The notes: generated by a model from the sequence alone, not told the origin. A stretch of 64,000 bases of DNA from Methanofollis liminatans DSM 4140 (GCF_000275865.1 NZ_CM001555.1:2010967-2074966); one strand, 5' to 3'. Shown: positions 25,115 to 34,500, counted from the stretch's first letter. Made by a program: numbers and translations.

Positions 25115-25594
25115 ATGACCGGCACAGTCTACCCGGAGTTGCCTGCAGAACGTGCGCAGTTCCTTGAAAAACCGTTTGGGGGGCTTTTCGGGAAAACGGT
25201 GCTTTCGCAGGTGGTTGAAGAGGTCGTGGCCGATCCTTCTGCGCTCTATACCCCGAAATATCTCCAGGAACTGACCGGAGCCTCGGCGCCCCGGCTCAGG
25301 GAAGCCCTTGCGACCCTCACGTCGCTTTGTCTGCTGCACCGGAAGGAGATCGACCGGCAGCACCCGGTCTTCTCCGTCAATACGGGGTCGAAGGTCTTTG
25401 TGGCGCTTTCGTTCCTCGCATATGCGGTCCTCGACGATCGTGACGGCTCGGGGTGCATGGATCAGGCGGTCTGTGAGTATTATCAGACGACACTCAGGGA
25501 GGAGTGCGAACCGTTCGCCCTGGCCTCGACGGTCGATACCGAATATGTGGCTGAGGACGGAACATGCACCGGATGCTACGGGGCGGCGGTCTGA
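25115..25594 (+). CDS. Winged-helix regulator-like protein
   Basis: 159 residues from the ATG at 25115. The segment LYTPKYLQELTGASAPRLREALATL is a helix-turn-helix followed by LTSLCLLHRKEIDRQHPVFSVN as the wing. The C-terminal part carries several cysteines (CMDQAVCEYY, EECEPF, CTGCYG), which could bind metal. An A/T-rich promoter, aatagaaaatatttttattg (25061-25080), lies just upstream. The stop is adjacent to the DUF3467 start, so both belong to one operon. Confidence 0.75.
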   Translation: MTGTVYPELPAERAQFLEKPFGGLFGKTVLSQVVEEVVADPSALYTPKYLQELTGASAPRLREALATLTSLCLLHRKEIDRQHPVFSVNTGSKVFVALSFLAYAVLDDRDGSGCMDQAVCEYYQTTLREECEPFALASTVDTEYVAEDGTCTGCYGAAV

Positions 25595-25969
25595 ATGGAT
25601 GGAGAGGAGAAGAAGAGCGGCAGAATGGTGATCGATCTGCGGGAGATGTACGAGTATGAACCGTCCGATCTGGTTCCGGAGATTGGCGAGACGGTGTACT
25701 CGAACCTTGCCTATGTGCAGGCCACGCACCGCGATGTGTTCATCGATTTTCTCCAGATGCCGGGCGTGAAGCGGGACGGGAAGATGCACGTGCAGGGGAC
25801 GCGGGTGTATATGTCCCATGCGGCGGCGCAGAAACTTGCCGGGGCGCTTGCAGGCACGGTGGAGAGGGTCTATTCAGACGGGGCGATGGAGCAGTACCGC
25901 CCGGAGAGGGCCGGGGAGCGGGAGCTTTCGACGCAGGTTTCTCGGGTGACGAAGGAGAGGACGGTTTAA
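25595..25969 (+). CDS. DUF3467 family protein
   Basis: 124 residues. The core VYSNLAYVQATHRDVFIDFL ... MSHAAAQKLAGAL matches DUF3467, a small conserved family in archaea and bacteria without an assigned reaction. It begins at the base after the previous stop. The pair, winged-helix plus DUF3467, is flanked by the 54-base direct repeats, so it may have been inserted or duplicated as a unit. Confidence 0.75.
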   Translation: MDGEEKKSGRMVIDLREMYEYEPSDLVPEIGETVYSNLAYVQATHRDVFIDFLQMPGVKRDGKMHVQGTRVYMSHAAAQKLAGALAGTVERVYSDGAMEQYRPERAGERELSTQVSRVTKERTV

Positions 25970-26030
25970 TTGGTGCTCTTCTCACAGGTCTGATGCCTGC
26001 ACTTTCTCTGAACCGGGGGGCGCTCTTTCC

Positions 26031-26084
26031 GGCAGGTGCATCGGGGGCGAATCGATGTGCAGGAGTGTGCGACGATGAAAAATG
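26031..26084 (+). repeat. 54-base direct repeat, copy 2
   Basis: Second copy of the repeat at 24559-24612, 1472 bases away and in the same orientation. It precedes and enters the small gene at 26075. Confidence 0.8.
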
Positions 26085-26254
26085 TTGAGATGAAGGTGGA
26101 GGGGGATAGGCTGGTGATCACGGTCGATCTCTCGCGGGAGTTTGGAGCGTCGAAGTCAGGGAAGTCGATCACGATCGCCTCGACGGATGGGAATGTGTCG
26201 GTGCCGGGGCGGGAGGAGATCAAGATCGGGGTGAATGTGTACCGGAAGAAGTGA
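26075..26254 (+). CDS. Small conserved protein (full-length copy)
   Basis: 59 residues: MKNVEMKVEGDRLVITVDLS begins the protein, which ends GREEIKIGVNVYRKK. Beta-rich with no catalytic motif. It appears to be the intact version of the gene at 24603. Preceded by caggagtg as a ribosome-binding site. Function unknown. Confidence 0.65.
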   Translation: MKNVEMKVEGDRLVITVDLSREFGASKSGKSITIASTDGNVSVPGREEIKIGVNVYRKK

Positions 26255-26333
26255 AGGATGAGAGGTAGTACGAATCAATGGTAAAGGATATATTTCTCGG
26301 ATAACTGATTCTATAATATCTCATTAGGTATTT
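26255..26333 (+). promoter_or_regulatory. Promoter of the HTH-ImmA/PIN operon
   Basis: A/T-rich region with ggatatatttctc (26286-26298) and ctataatatctc (26310-26321) before the ATG at 26334. Since the first protein has an HTH, self-repression here is likely but is inferred. Confidence 0.5.
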
Positions 26334-27473
26334 ATGCGAAAAAGATCGCCGAACATTCGAATTAAGCCAGATATATTTCGCTGGTTGCGTGAAAGTTCAG
26401 GGTGGACTCTTGAAGACGTGAGTAACCATTTGAATGTCTCGGTCGAGTGGGTTTTAAAATGGGAACGGGGAGAAAAAGAGCCCACACTTAACGAAATAAA
26501 GAATTTATCAAAGGCATATAAAAGGCCTCTGGCTGCATTTTTTCTTCCTGCGCCGGAGAGTGAACTTCCTCTCCCCCAGGATTTCAGAAGGCTTCCTGGA
26601 CAGCAGCGTCCACTTTCAAAGAAGACTATTCTGGCGATCCGAAAAGCGCGGAATCTACAAGTCATTTGCACCGAACTGATGACAAATGTTGATATTCCGG
26701 TCGACCCGGATGTGATACGTGCACAGTTGAGTGACGATGCTGAGGACATCGCTCTTAGGGAAAGAGATAGATTTGGTATTTGGATTGAGGATCAACACCC
26801 GTGGCATAATCCCTATGAAGCATTCAAGAACTGGCGGGATCTCATCGAACATAAAAATATCCGTGTTTTTCAGTTTCCAATGGAATTGGAGGAACTCCGG
26901 GGGGTTGCTCTGATGGATTCGAAACCATATGCCATTGTCATAAATTCTTCAGACACGATACAGGCACGCATATTCACTTTATTCCACGAATATGGACATA
27001 TATTGCTCCACGAACCTGCCCTTTGCACACCTGAAAATCCCATGACTGGTGATAGCCATGGAGCGAAGGTTGAGAGTTGGTGCAATCATTTTGCAGGTGC
27101 ATTTCTTCTTCCTCAAGAAAGTATCAGAGGAGATTTTGCCCGATGCGGTTTGCACGGCTACAGCCGGATTGCAGCCCGATATAAGGTTAGTCTTTCAACG
27201 GTTCTCACTCGACTTGTATCCCTCCATCTCATCTCCCAAAACCAGTATCTCAGTGAAATGAGGAAACTCTCCGGGGAGAGTAGCGATAAAGAGGATCAGG
27301 CCGGTGGGGGGGGTGAAAGTTCTGCCCGGCGTGCTCAGAGAGAGAGGGGGGAGGTTTTTGTCTCTCTTGTCCTTGAAAACACACAAAGAGGACTTATTAC
27401 CAGCAGCCGGGCTCTGGACTACCTCGATATAAAAACAAAGCACCTTGGTGAATTGACAAAACAAAAGCCGTGA
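26334..27473 (+). CDS. XRE-family HTH plus ImmA/IrrE metallopeptidase antitoxin-type protein
   Basis: 379 residues. N-terminal HTH (WTLEDVSNHLNVSVEWVLKW, residues ~22-45) is followed by a linker and a zinc peptidase domain with HEYGHILLHEP (~residue 222) of the ImmA/IrrE (COG2856) family. Proteins of this type regulate mobile-element excision or act as antitoxins. The partner PIN-type gene starts five bases after its stop. The C-terminal ~60 residues are Gly/Ser/Arg-rich then helical. Low GC relative to the genome. Confidence 0.9.
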   Translation: MRKRSPNIRIKPDIFRWLRESSGWTLEDVSNHLNVSVEWVLKWERGEKEPTLNEIKNLSKAYKRPLAAFFLPAPESELPLPQDFRRLPGQQRPLSKKTILAIRKARNLQVICTELMTNVDIPVDPDVIRAQLSDDAEDIALRERDRFGIWIEDQHPWHNPYEAFKNWRDLIEHKNIRVFQFPMELEELRGVALMDSKPYAIVINSSDTIQARIFTLFHEYGHILLHEPALCTPENPMTGDSHGAKVESWCNHFAGAFLLPQESIRGDFARCGLHGYSRIAARYKVSLSTVLTRLVSLHLISQNQYLSEMRKLSGESSDKEDQAGGGGESSARRAQRERGEVFVSLVLENTQRGLITSSRALDYLDIKTKHLGELTKQKP

Positions 27474-27477
27474 TATA

Positions 27478-27987
27478 ATGCCGGGTAATTCATTCTATGT
27501 CATTGATTCTTCTTCTCTTATTGATATGAAAATGTATTACCCGATGACCGTTTTCAGATCTCTCTGGGTGCGATGTGATAGTTTAATTGCTGAGGGTCGT
27601 CTGTGTGCACCCCCTGTCGTGCTTGAAGAACTTGAACAAAAAGATGATGAACTGACCGAGTGGGCACGGGGTCGTAATGGTGCATTGTTCCACCTGGACT
27701 CTTCCGATCTCATGGGACGAGTGAGTGAGATCCTCGGGGTTTTTCCAAATCTTATCAATTCGAATCTGGATCGAGAGCAGGCAGATCCTTTTGTTATCGC
27801 GATGGCCCTCGAAAAAAGAGAGGGTCCGCAACAGATGCTCTGTGGCGGCGGCGATGTTTACGTTGTTACCGAGGAGAAGAATAATAGAAACGGAAACAAA
27901 ACAAAAATCCCAAAGGTCTGTGACCATTTTGGGCTCCCATATATCTCCATGGTCGATATGATGGTCAATGAGGGCTGGGAATTTTAA
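27478..27987 (+). CDS. DUF4411 / PIN-like toxin
   Basis: 169 residues. FYVIDSSSLIDMKMYYP at the N-terminus and DREQADPFVIAMAL in the middle supply the acidic residues of a PIN-type nuclease fold; the sequence fits DUF4411, which is normally found beside HTH-ImmA proteins. The predicted action is RNA cleavage, held in check by the upstream protein. Spacing of four bases indicates one operon. Confidence 0.85.
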   Translation: MPGNSFYVIDSSSLIDMKMYYPMTVFRSLWVRCDSLIAEGRLCAPPVVLEELEQKDDELTEWARGRNGALFHLDSSDLMGRVSEILGVFPNLINSNLDREQADPFVIAMALEKREGPQQMLCGGGDVYVVTEEKNNRNGNKTKIPKVCDHFGLPYISMVDMMVNEGWEF

Positions 27988-28025
27988 TTGTGCATATTTT
28001 CGATCAAGAGGAACAAGATAGAACA

Positions 28026-28739
28026 ATGGAATGGATTGTCACGCTTTCCGGAGATAACCACTTATTGGAGGAGTTATCAAAATCATTCAGCAGTGCCGAC
28101 ATCTGCATACAGAAAGAGAATGGGAATTATGTTCTCAAATCAGATCGATTTGCAGAGCTCTCCGCCGAGCAAGATGTACGGGATCACGCGGAAAAGTTGT
28201 TACAATTGCTCAAGGGTCCTGCAAAACTTGCTCTGGGTAATGGGCCTGCAATAAAAATTAATCATATTCTGCAGATCTGTGAGGATGGAACAAGGCACTG
28301 TTTTGTCCATCTTTCGGAATGTGTCATGTTGTCTTGTTCTGTTGATGTGAGAATAACAAATCCTGATGGGACCGTCGAAGAACATCATCCTGCAGATGCC
28401 ACTGTGGATTGGGTGAGCCTCTCCCAAAAGGATCCTGCCGTCAAAATGATGTTTGATCAGGTGTCTGATGATTTTGAAAACTGGCATGGTCTGTACAATG
28501 TCTTTGACATTATACGGGAGGATGTTGGGGACATTCCCAGAAAGGGTTGGTGTGACGCAGGAGAATTGAAAAGGTTTACACAGACTGCCAACAGCAAGGA
28601 GGCCGTAGGTGTGAAGGCCAGGCATGGGAAATGGATCTCGGCACCATGCAACCCAATGTCATTATCTGAGGCAAAAGGATTGATGAAAAAAATAATCACA
28701 GAATGGTTGCAGGAGAAAGCGATCCGCTATGGCCTTTAA
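28026..28739 (+). CDS. Unknown protein downstream of the HTH-ImmA/PIN pair
   Basis: 237 residues from the ATG at 28026, preceded by agaggaacaag; a GTG at 27990 would add 12 residues. No family recognised with certainty. A central CEDGTRHCFVHLSECV has three cysteines. The C-terminal QTANSKEAVGVKARHGKW looks like a conserved helical motif ending in Ala-Arg-His-Gly. It follows the toxin gene closely on the same strand and shares its low GC, so it may belong to the module. Confidence 0.65.
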   Translation: MEWIVTLSGDNHLLEELSKSFSSADICIQKENGNYVLKSDRFAELSAEQDVRDHAEKLLQLLKGPAKLALGNGPAIKINHILQICEDGTRHCFVHLSECVMLSCSVDVRITNPDGTVEEHHPADATVDWVSLSQKDPAVKMMFDQVSDDFENWHGLYNVFDIIREDVGDIPRKGWCDAGELKRFTQTANSKEAVGVKARHGKWISAPCNPMSLSEAKGLMKKIITEWLQEKAIRYGL

Positions 28740-28796
28740 TACTGGCCGTATCATTCCGCCTTTTGCTAGGGGTCTGATGTGACGCACTCACTCGAG

Positions 28797-28940
28797 CGCC
28801 TTTCAATTCTCTCCTGATTGGACCGATGTGGTTGTCGAAGATAAACAGGCGGATCGGTGCACTGATCAGGTAGTCCCGGTGCATCAGGGCGTTGACCAGC
28901 AACTCTTCAAAGACCACCGGCGAGATCTCCGGGACGCCGG
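28797..28940 (-). pseudogene. Fragment of a Schlafen/RecG-like ATP-binding protein
   Basis: On the minus strand the translation VVFEELLVNALMHRDYLISA then PIRLFIFDNHI matches the conserved AVxEALVNAxxHRDY segment of RecG-like/AlbA_2 proteins, as in the gene at 13396. Only about 45 residues remain; both flanks lose the match and no start is present. It is a broken remnant, showing past insertion or deletion near the toxin genes. Confidence 0.65.
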
Positions 28941-29062
28941 GGGCGGAACCGTCTCACGACACCCGAGTAGCGGGAGGAGTCCTCAATTCTTTCTGGGCAT
29001 CCTGGCCGTGTGAAATCAATACGTACAAGTGTTCATACACACAACCGGAAAAAGAGCGATCC

Positions 29063-29446
29063 ATGGTAGACCTCACGGTTAAAATGATCATCGAAGTCCA
29101 GATCCATATTATCATGGCGAGTAAACACCAGGAGGATGAAAGAACCGAGGGGCTTGTACGTGACTATGGAACTCTCGATTATCTCGTCGATGAGATGAAT
29201 TACATCAACGATTCATGCACTAAGGCCGCCCTGATGCTTCATGGCATTGCTTCCCGGCACCCCTTTTATCAGGGAAATAAACGGACTGCACTCGCCATTG
29301 CAGAAATAATCCTCATGCTCGAGGGGGGATGGTATATTGCTGCCGAGGATGAGGCGATCGATCTCTATGTTCGTGAAGTTGCATGTTATCAGCATGACCT
29401 TAATGAAGTGAAATGCTGGCTTCAGAAAAACTGCCAAAAAATGTAG
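29063..29446 (+). CDS. Doc/Fic-family toxin-like protein
   Basis: 127 residues from ATG 29063. HPFYQGNKRTALAIAE near residue 72 is the Fic/Doc active-site loop (HxFxxGNxRT); the acidic position is Gln here. Doc-type proteins inactivate EF-Tu by phosphorylation, and Fic proteins AMPylate targets. The expected small Phd-like antitoxin is not visible immediately upstream, where only the RecG-like fragment lies. The substitution of the usual Asp/Glu by Gln may affect metal binding. Confidence 0.85.
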   Translation: MVDLTVKMIIEVQIHIIMASKHQEDERTEGLVRDYGTLDYLVDEMNYINDSCTKAALMLHGIASRHPFYQGNKRTALAIAEIILMLEGGWYIAAEDEAIDLYVREVACYQHDLNEVKCWLQKNCQKM

Positions 29447-29448
29447 GA

Positions 29449-29739
29449 TTAATGCTGGGCCAGGAGATCATATGCCCGCCTGTGCCTCTGCATCGAGAGT
29501 TCGAGGGCGGCCCGCTCGACCGGGGTGAGACCTTTCTCTTCTTTACCGTGATCTACCAGTCTGAAGGCACTATCTACATTATATGTCGTAGTTTCACCGA
29601 TGGTGAAGGTGCCACGAGGGGCAAAAGAGCCCGAGCTTCCAGCGACCATAGTAGAGTTCTCCGATGAGCGGAAACGATACGGTCCAACGGATTTCATGAA
29701 TCCCTCTTCGTTATTCGAATTTTTCATCCTCGGACACAT
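29449..29739 (-). CDS. Small hypothetical protein downstream of the SDH protease
   Basis: 96 residues, starting at ATG 29739 with a strong GGAGGTG ribosome-binding site. The N-terminus is polar and low-complexity; the last 30 residues (TPVERAALELSMQRHRRAYD) form a helix. It follows the protease gene by 18 bases on the same strand. No family recognised. Convergent with the Doc-like gene, with a two-base gap. Confidence 0.6.
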   Translation of the reverse strand: MCPRMKNSNNEEGFMKSVGPYRFRSSENSTMVAGSSGSFAPRGTFTIGETTTYNVDSAFRLVDHGKEEKGLTPVERAALELSMQRHRRAYDLLAQH

Positions 29740-29757
29740 GCTGGCACCTCCTCATTT

Positions 29758-30858
29758 TTACTGGATTATCTTCCAGCCCTGAGACATAGGTGTTACGTTG
29801 ATATTAATGTTCAGATCTGGATTCCTGATCGCGTTGATCATAATTCTTGATCGATAGTCGCTTCGAATTCTAGTGCTCTCGACCGTTGCGTTAAAAAACT
29901 CATAATAAACAGGTTGTACAGGCACAACATGGACGTTCTGTAAAAATTGTTGGTAGACCTGCTTGAGAAGATCAGGGGGGAGATTGGCTGGCACCTGTAT
30001 CTGGGGTACCGGCCCAATCTGCTGGGATAGAACGGGGTCGGCCATAGCAACCTCAAAGGGATTGAAAGGCTCATTACATCTCATCTCTCCTTCGAGATCT
30101 TTCCAGACTTTCCAGATGAGGGTTTCAAGGTCATCAGGAGCTTCTATGATAGGAAGCCCAATCTTCTTCGCCTCTGCTCGTCCAACCGGGTAGCCGTGAT
30201 GGTAAAAGGATTTATTGAGGGCTTCTGAGATCGCCCGCACTTTGTTCTGGTCGTCCATGTGGAGGCTGAGAAGTTTTTCTCCGAGGGATAGGGCAAGGTT
30301 TGAACTTCGCTTTGCAGCTCCGATCGGAACTGTACCAACCTCTTTGCAGAGGAGTTCAAAGGCGCGTTCTTTCTGTGCCTGGTCTGTAATCCCAACATCG
30401 GACTGGACAAAGTCAATGAAATGCGAGAGGTCTTCGGCTGCAAAGTCCAGGCCTTCCCGTTTTCCTTCATTGTTCTTTTCCACATGGAGTTGTGGATCCA
30501 CAGGGCCAAGGTTCGAGAAAGGGTGCATGATAATCTCGTCTGCACCGAGGGCGAGGAGCGTTGCAGCACTGTAGGCCTGGTATGGGAGGAGAACCCCGAT
30601 TTTGTCGAATCGTTCTCTAAGCATACTGATTATGCGCCATGAGACAATCGGATCGCCTCCCTCGCTGACGATGAGGATATCGACCCCGTGCGCGGTCGTG
30701 GGAAGTCGTTGGATCTGCTCGCAAAACATTGGTATCGCATCAGATCCCATGCGCCCTCCACCACCATCGCTACGGGAACTGGTGACATAGGTTATCAAAG
30801 GTCGCTTTCGTACTTCTTCGATCTGTTTATAGAGTTCTACCCGCTCGGCATAGCCCAT
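29758..30858 (-). CDS. SDH-type serine proteinase (ClpP/SppA-like fold)
   Basis: 366 residues from ATG 30858. The core (ILIVSEGGDPIVSWRIISML, YQAYSAATLLALGADEIIMH, SNLGPVDPQ) matches the serine dehydrogenase proteinase family (PF01972), a ClpP-crotonase-fold serine protease; the Ser in QAYSAAT is the likely nucleophile and the Asp/Lys follow. Such proteins act near membranes on damaged or signalling proteins. A two-helix membrane protein is encoded just upstream, as with other SppA/NfeD-type pairs. Low-complexity C-terminal 70 residues (VHVVPVQPVYYEFFNATVES) are unusual. Confidence 0.85.
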   Translation of the reverse strand: MGYAERVELYKQIEEVRKRPLITYVTSSRSDGGGGRMGSDAIPMFCEQIQRLPTTAHGVDILIVSEGGDPIVSWRIISMLRERFDKIGVLLPYQAYSAATLLALGADEIIMHPFSNLGPVDPQLHVEKNNEGKREGLDFAAEDLSHFIDFVQSDVGITDQAQKERAFELLCKEVGTVPIGAAKRSSNLALSLGEKLLSLHMDDQNKVRAISEALNKSFYHHGYPVGRAEAKKIGLPIIEAPDDLETLIWKVWKDLEGEMRCNEPFNPFEVAMADPVLSQQIGPVPQIQVPANLPPDLLKQVYQQFLQNVHVVPVQPVYYEFFNATVESTRIRSDYRSRIMINAIRNPDLNININVTPMSQGWKIIQ

Positions 30859-30907
30859 ACAATACCCTTTGTTTGTCCCTATATCAAGATGATGAAATAT
30901 TCGTACC

Positions 30908-31270
30908 TCAGTGCAGAATTGCCACGATGAAAACACATCCGATCAAAAATCCTATCACAAAGAGAACTATGCCCAGAGCGGGACTACCAGCACTCCAGGC
31001 CATCGTAAAGATTTCTATGACTCCAATAACGGCTATTACTGCAGAAAAAACAGCGAAAATGGCCCGGAAAGATCTAAAATCAGATTCCGGGCTGCTCTCT
31101 TCGCAGACTTCGACGGTGGTCTCGAATACCTGACCGACAATGGCCTCGGGTTCGGCCTGGATGCCGGTCTTCAGAGCGATGCCGGCAAATATCCCGGCGC
31201 AAAGTCCTTCAAAAAATATTTTAGTCTCTGGGGACTGGCCAGGGGAAGTTGTATGCCGTCTCCGTGCCAT
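30908..31270 (-). CDS. Small membrane protein upstream of the SDH protease
   Basis: 120 residues. An N-terminal amphipathic or partly buried segment (FFEGLCAGIFAGIALKTGI) is followed by two hydrophobic helices (AIFAVFSAVIAVIGVIEIFT and LGIVLFVIGFLIGCVFIVAI). It is encoded 49 bases upstream of the protease on the same strand, so it may anchor it to the membrane. Family not recognised. Confidence 0.65.
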   Translation of the reverse strand: MARRRHTTSPGQSPETKIFFEGLCAGIFAGIALKTGIQAEPEAIVGQVFETTVEVCEESSPESDFRSFRAIFAVFSAVIAVIGVIEIFTMAWSAGSPALGIVLFVIGFLIGCVFIVAILH

Positions 31271-31540
31271 ATGTGACGATCAGAGCGCTCCAGCAAAATG
31301 CTTTGTGCTCGATGGGTCGGACCATCCGGGAGGTGGCCAGAACCCGGAGGCGCACGAACCGACGACCGACGCGATCAGGTGTGTCCCGATCTTCCTCGCC
31401 AGCTGCTTCTTCTCCGCCGCAGTCCTATCCAGCAGCACCTCTGCAGGTTCGTACCGCAGGGCACTGCGGCACCCGTTTGCCCTACACCACCAACTGCAGG
31501 GTGAAGGCGGAGAAATGGTCAATACGCTTTATTTCAGAGC
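31271..31540. other. Intergenic region, no supported gene
   Basis: About 270 bases between the membrane-protein gene and the end of hsdR. An 80-codon minus-strand frame (31280-31522) has a helical patch (TAAEKKQLARKIGTHLIASV) but a low-complexity remainder; it could be a remnant, and I do not call it. Confidence 0.4.
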
Positions 31541-34500
31541 CTATTCGTCAGCTGCCTCCTTCCTGACGGCATCAAAGATCTCTTTTGCCAGAATTGGAAA
31601 TGCAGACCCCTGAAACTCCTGATCAGACATATACCGCGTCACGATCTTGTCATTATCGGCCATGCGATCGATCATGATCTCCTCGATCAGTCTGCGGATC
31701 CCCAGTTCAAATTTGTCGAGCGGATTCGCGAGAGCGGTCTGGATCACCCGGTCATCGCTGCAGGCGCTTTCCTTGATCTGCTGGAAGAACAACCGGTCTC
31801 CTTCGGCGAACTGTGTCCCGAAACGCTCGTTCAGGACCTCTATGATCTCGGAAAGGGGTGCTTTTTCTTCCTTTGCCTTGCCGGTGCCGACTGCTGAGGG
31901 CGCTCTTACACCGGGGACGTCTCCCTCTCTCAGATCGATGGCGCCGGAAAAGACCCGCTCCAGACGGTAGTACTGGAGTTCGACCTCGTTGCTCACTTTC
32001 ACGATCTCCTCGTCCTGGTCGAGGGTCAGATGAGGGATCAGGAAGCGCCCATAACTGTAGAGCATCTCCAAATCCGGGTCGTTATACGGCATGATCTGGC
32101 TCATGAATGCATACAGCCGGACGTAACTGCAGAGTCTGTCGCGGAACTCCTGCTTCTTCTCCTCATCTTCAATCCCCTTAAAGCGGTCCACGGCGGGCTG
32201 GAGGTGGAACTGCATGCGGGCATGGTCCGAGGGTTTTTGTTGGTCTGGCGGTTTGTAAAAGATCCTGGCGAAGGCCGCCACCTCGCTCCAGAAGTACACC
32301 TGCGCCTGGTCGAGTTGAAATTTGAGGGCTTCAAGCTGCGACGGATCGGTGCATTCCTGGAGGCTGGTTTTGTCATAATAGGGTTTGAATGCCCCGTAAA
32401 TATCTTCGGCCTCGTTGACGAAGTCAAGAACGAACGGCTCGTCTTTTCCCGGGATCTTCCGGTTGAGCCGGGATAAGGCCTGTACGGCATGGACGCCGTC
32501 GAGCCGTTTGTCGACATACATCGTGTGGAGCAGCGGCTGATCAAAGCCTGTCTGGTACTTGTTGGCCGCAATGAGGATCTGGTAATCGTTAGAGTCGAAC
32601 CGTTCGGGGAGCTGGGATTCACTGATGTGCTGGCCGGTGATCACGTCGATGTTCATGCCGGGTTCGGTGTACTCAAGGCCGGTGTTCGGGTCCGTGACGG
32701 TTCCGCTGAAGGCGACGAGGGGATGGATGTCGGTGTATCCGTGTTCGTCGATGTAGCGCTGGAATGCCTCCATATAGCGGACGGCATTGAGGCGTGTGGC
32801 GGTGATCAGCATCGCCTTTGCCCGGCCGCCGAGACGGTGCTGCACATGGGTGCGGAAGTGTTCCACGATCACCGCGGTCTTCTGCTCGATGTTGTAGGGG
32901 TGGAGACTCATGAATTTTGCGAGCACCCGGGCCGCCTTCTTCCTGGGCATAGCGGGGTCTTCCTCGATGGCCTTCAGGAGTCTGTAGTAGGTGGCATAGG
33001 TGGTGTAATTGGTCAGGACGTCGAGGATGAACCCTTCTTCTATCGCCTGGCGCATGCTGTAGAGGTGGAAGGCTTCAGGGACGCCGTCTGCGCCGGGTCT
33101 GCCGAAGAGTTCGATCGTCTTGCCTTTGGGTGTGGCGGTGAAGGCGAAGAAACTCAGGTTTGGCTGCCGGCCGCGGGATTGCATGACCTGGTTTAACCCA
33201 TCTTCCCAGTCGGGATCGCCGTTTTCCCCGGGTGTTGCGGCTGCACCGAGGATCGCCTTCAATTCCCGGGAAGTCTCACCGCTCTGGCTGGAGTGGGCTT
33301 CGTCCACGATCACCGCATAGTTTCGGACGGCGATGGCCCGCTGCCACGCTTTTGCCTGTTCTTTCTCCTCTTCGGTCGCCTCTTCGAGGTTTTTTGCCCC
33401 TGCTGCGGTGAGCAACCCATGCAACACAAACGGGAACTTCTGGAGGGTGGTAACCACGATCTTTGTGCCGTCGATGAGGGCTGCGGCCAGTTGTTTTGAG
33501 TCCTGGTCGATGGCCTGGACTACTCCCTGTGCGTGTTCGATCTGGTAGATGGCGTCCTGGAGTTGCTGGTCGAGGATGCGGCGGTCGGTGATGACGATGA
33601 CGCAGTCGAAGATTTTTTTGTCGTCTGCGTTGTGGAGGCTGGCGAGCCGGTGGGAGAGCCAGGAGATGCTGTTGGTCTTGCCGCTGCCGGCGGAGTGCTG
33701 GATGAGATAGTTGTGTCCCGGACCTTCTTTTTTGGCGGCGGCGACGATCGCGCGGAGGGCGTCGAGCTGGTGGTAGCGGGGGAAGACCATCTTCTCCTTT
33801 TTGATACGCTTTTTCCCGCCGTGCCCGTCGTCGACGGTCTGTTCCTTATTTTCGATGAACATGAAGCGGCCGATGATGTCGAGGAAACTGTCGCGCTGGA
33901 GGACGTCTTCCCAGAAGTAACCGGTGCGGTAGCCGGAGGGATGGGCGGGGTTGCCGGCGCCGCACTGGATCTGGCCGGGGTGGCTGCCGCGGTTGAACGG
34001 GAGGAAGTTTGTCCGGTCGTTTTCGAGGCAGGTGGTCATGTACACCTGTTCACTGTCGGCGGCGAAGTGGACGAGGGACCGCTTTTTGAACTGGAAGAGG
34101 GGAGCACGCGGGTCCCGGTCTTCACGGTATTGCCTCACGGCGTTGCGCCAGGTCTGGCCGGTCCCGGGGTTTTTCAGTTCGCAGGTCGCCACCGGGATGC
34201 CGTTGACGGCGAAGAGGAGGTCCACGGTGTCGCACCTGCCCGGGTGGCAGGGGACCTGGCGCGTGAGAGTCAGCTGGTTTTTTGCGTAGAGGGCAAGGGT
34301 CTCTGCGTTGAGGCCGTGGGCCGGTTTGAAGGAGGCGAGCCTGAAGGTCTTACCGTAGAACTTGAAGCCGTGGCGGAGGACGTGGAGGGTGCCTTTGGTG
34401 TCGAGTTCTTTGACCAGGGTCGCGAGGATGAGGTCTTCGAGCCGTTCCCCGTGGAGTCCCTGCATCTCGGCCCAGAGGTCGGGTTGCGTCTCCTGGAGGA

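Noticed and set aside
31280-31522. 80-codon minus-strand frame after hsdR
   Set aside because: Only a short helical patch is protein-like. No start signal and no neighbour support.
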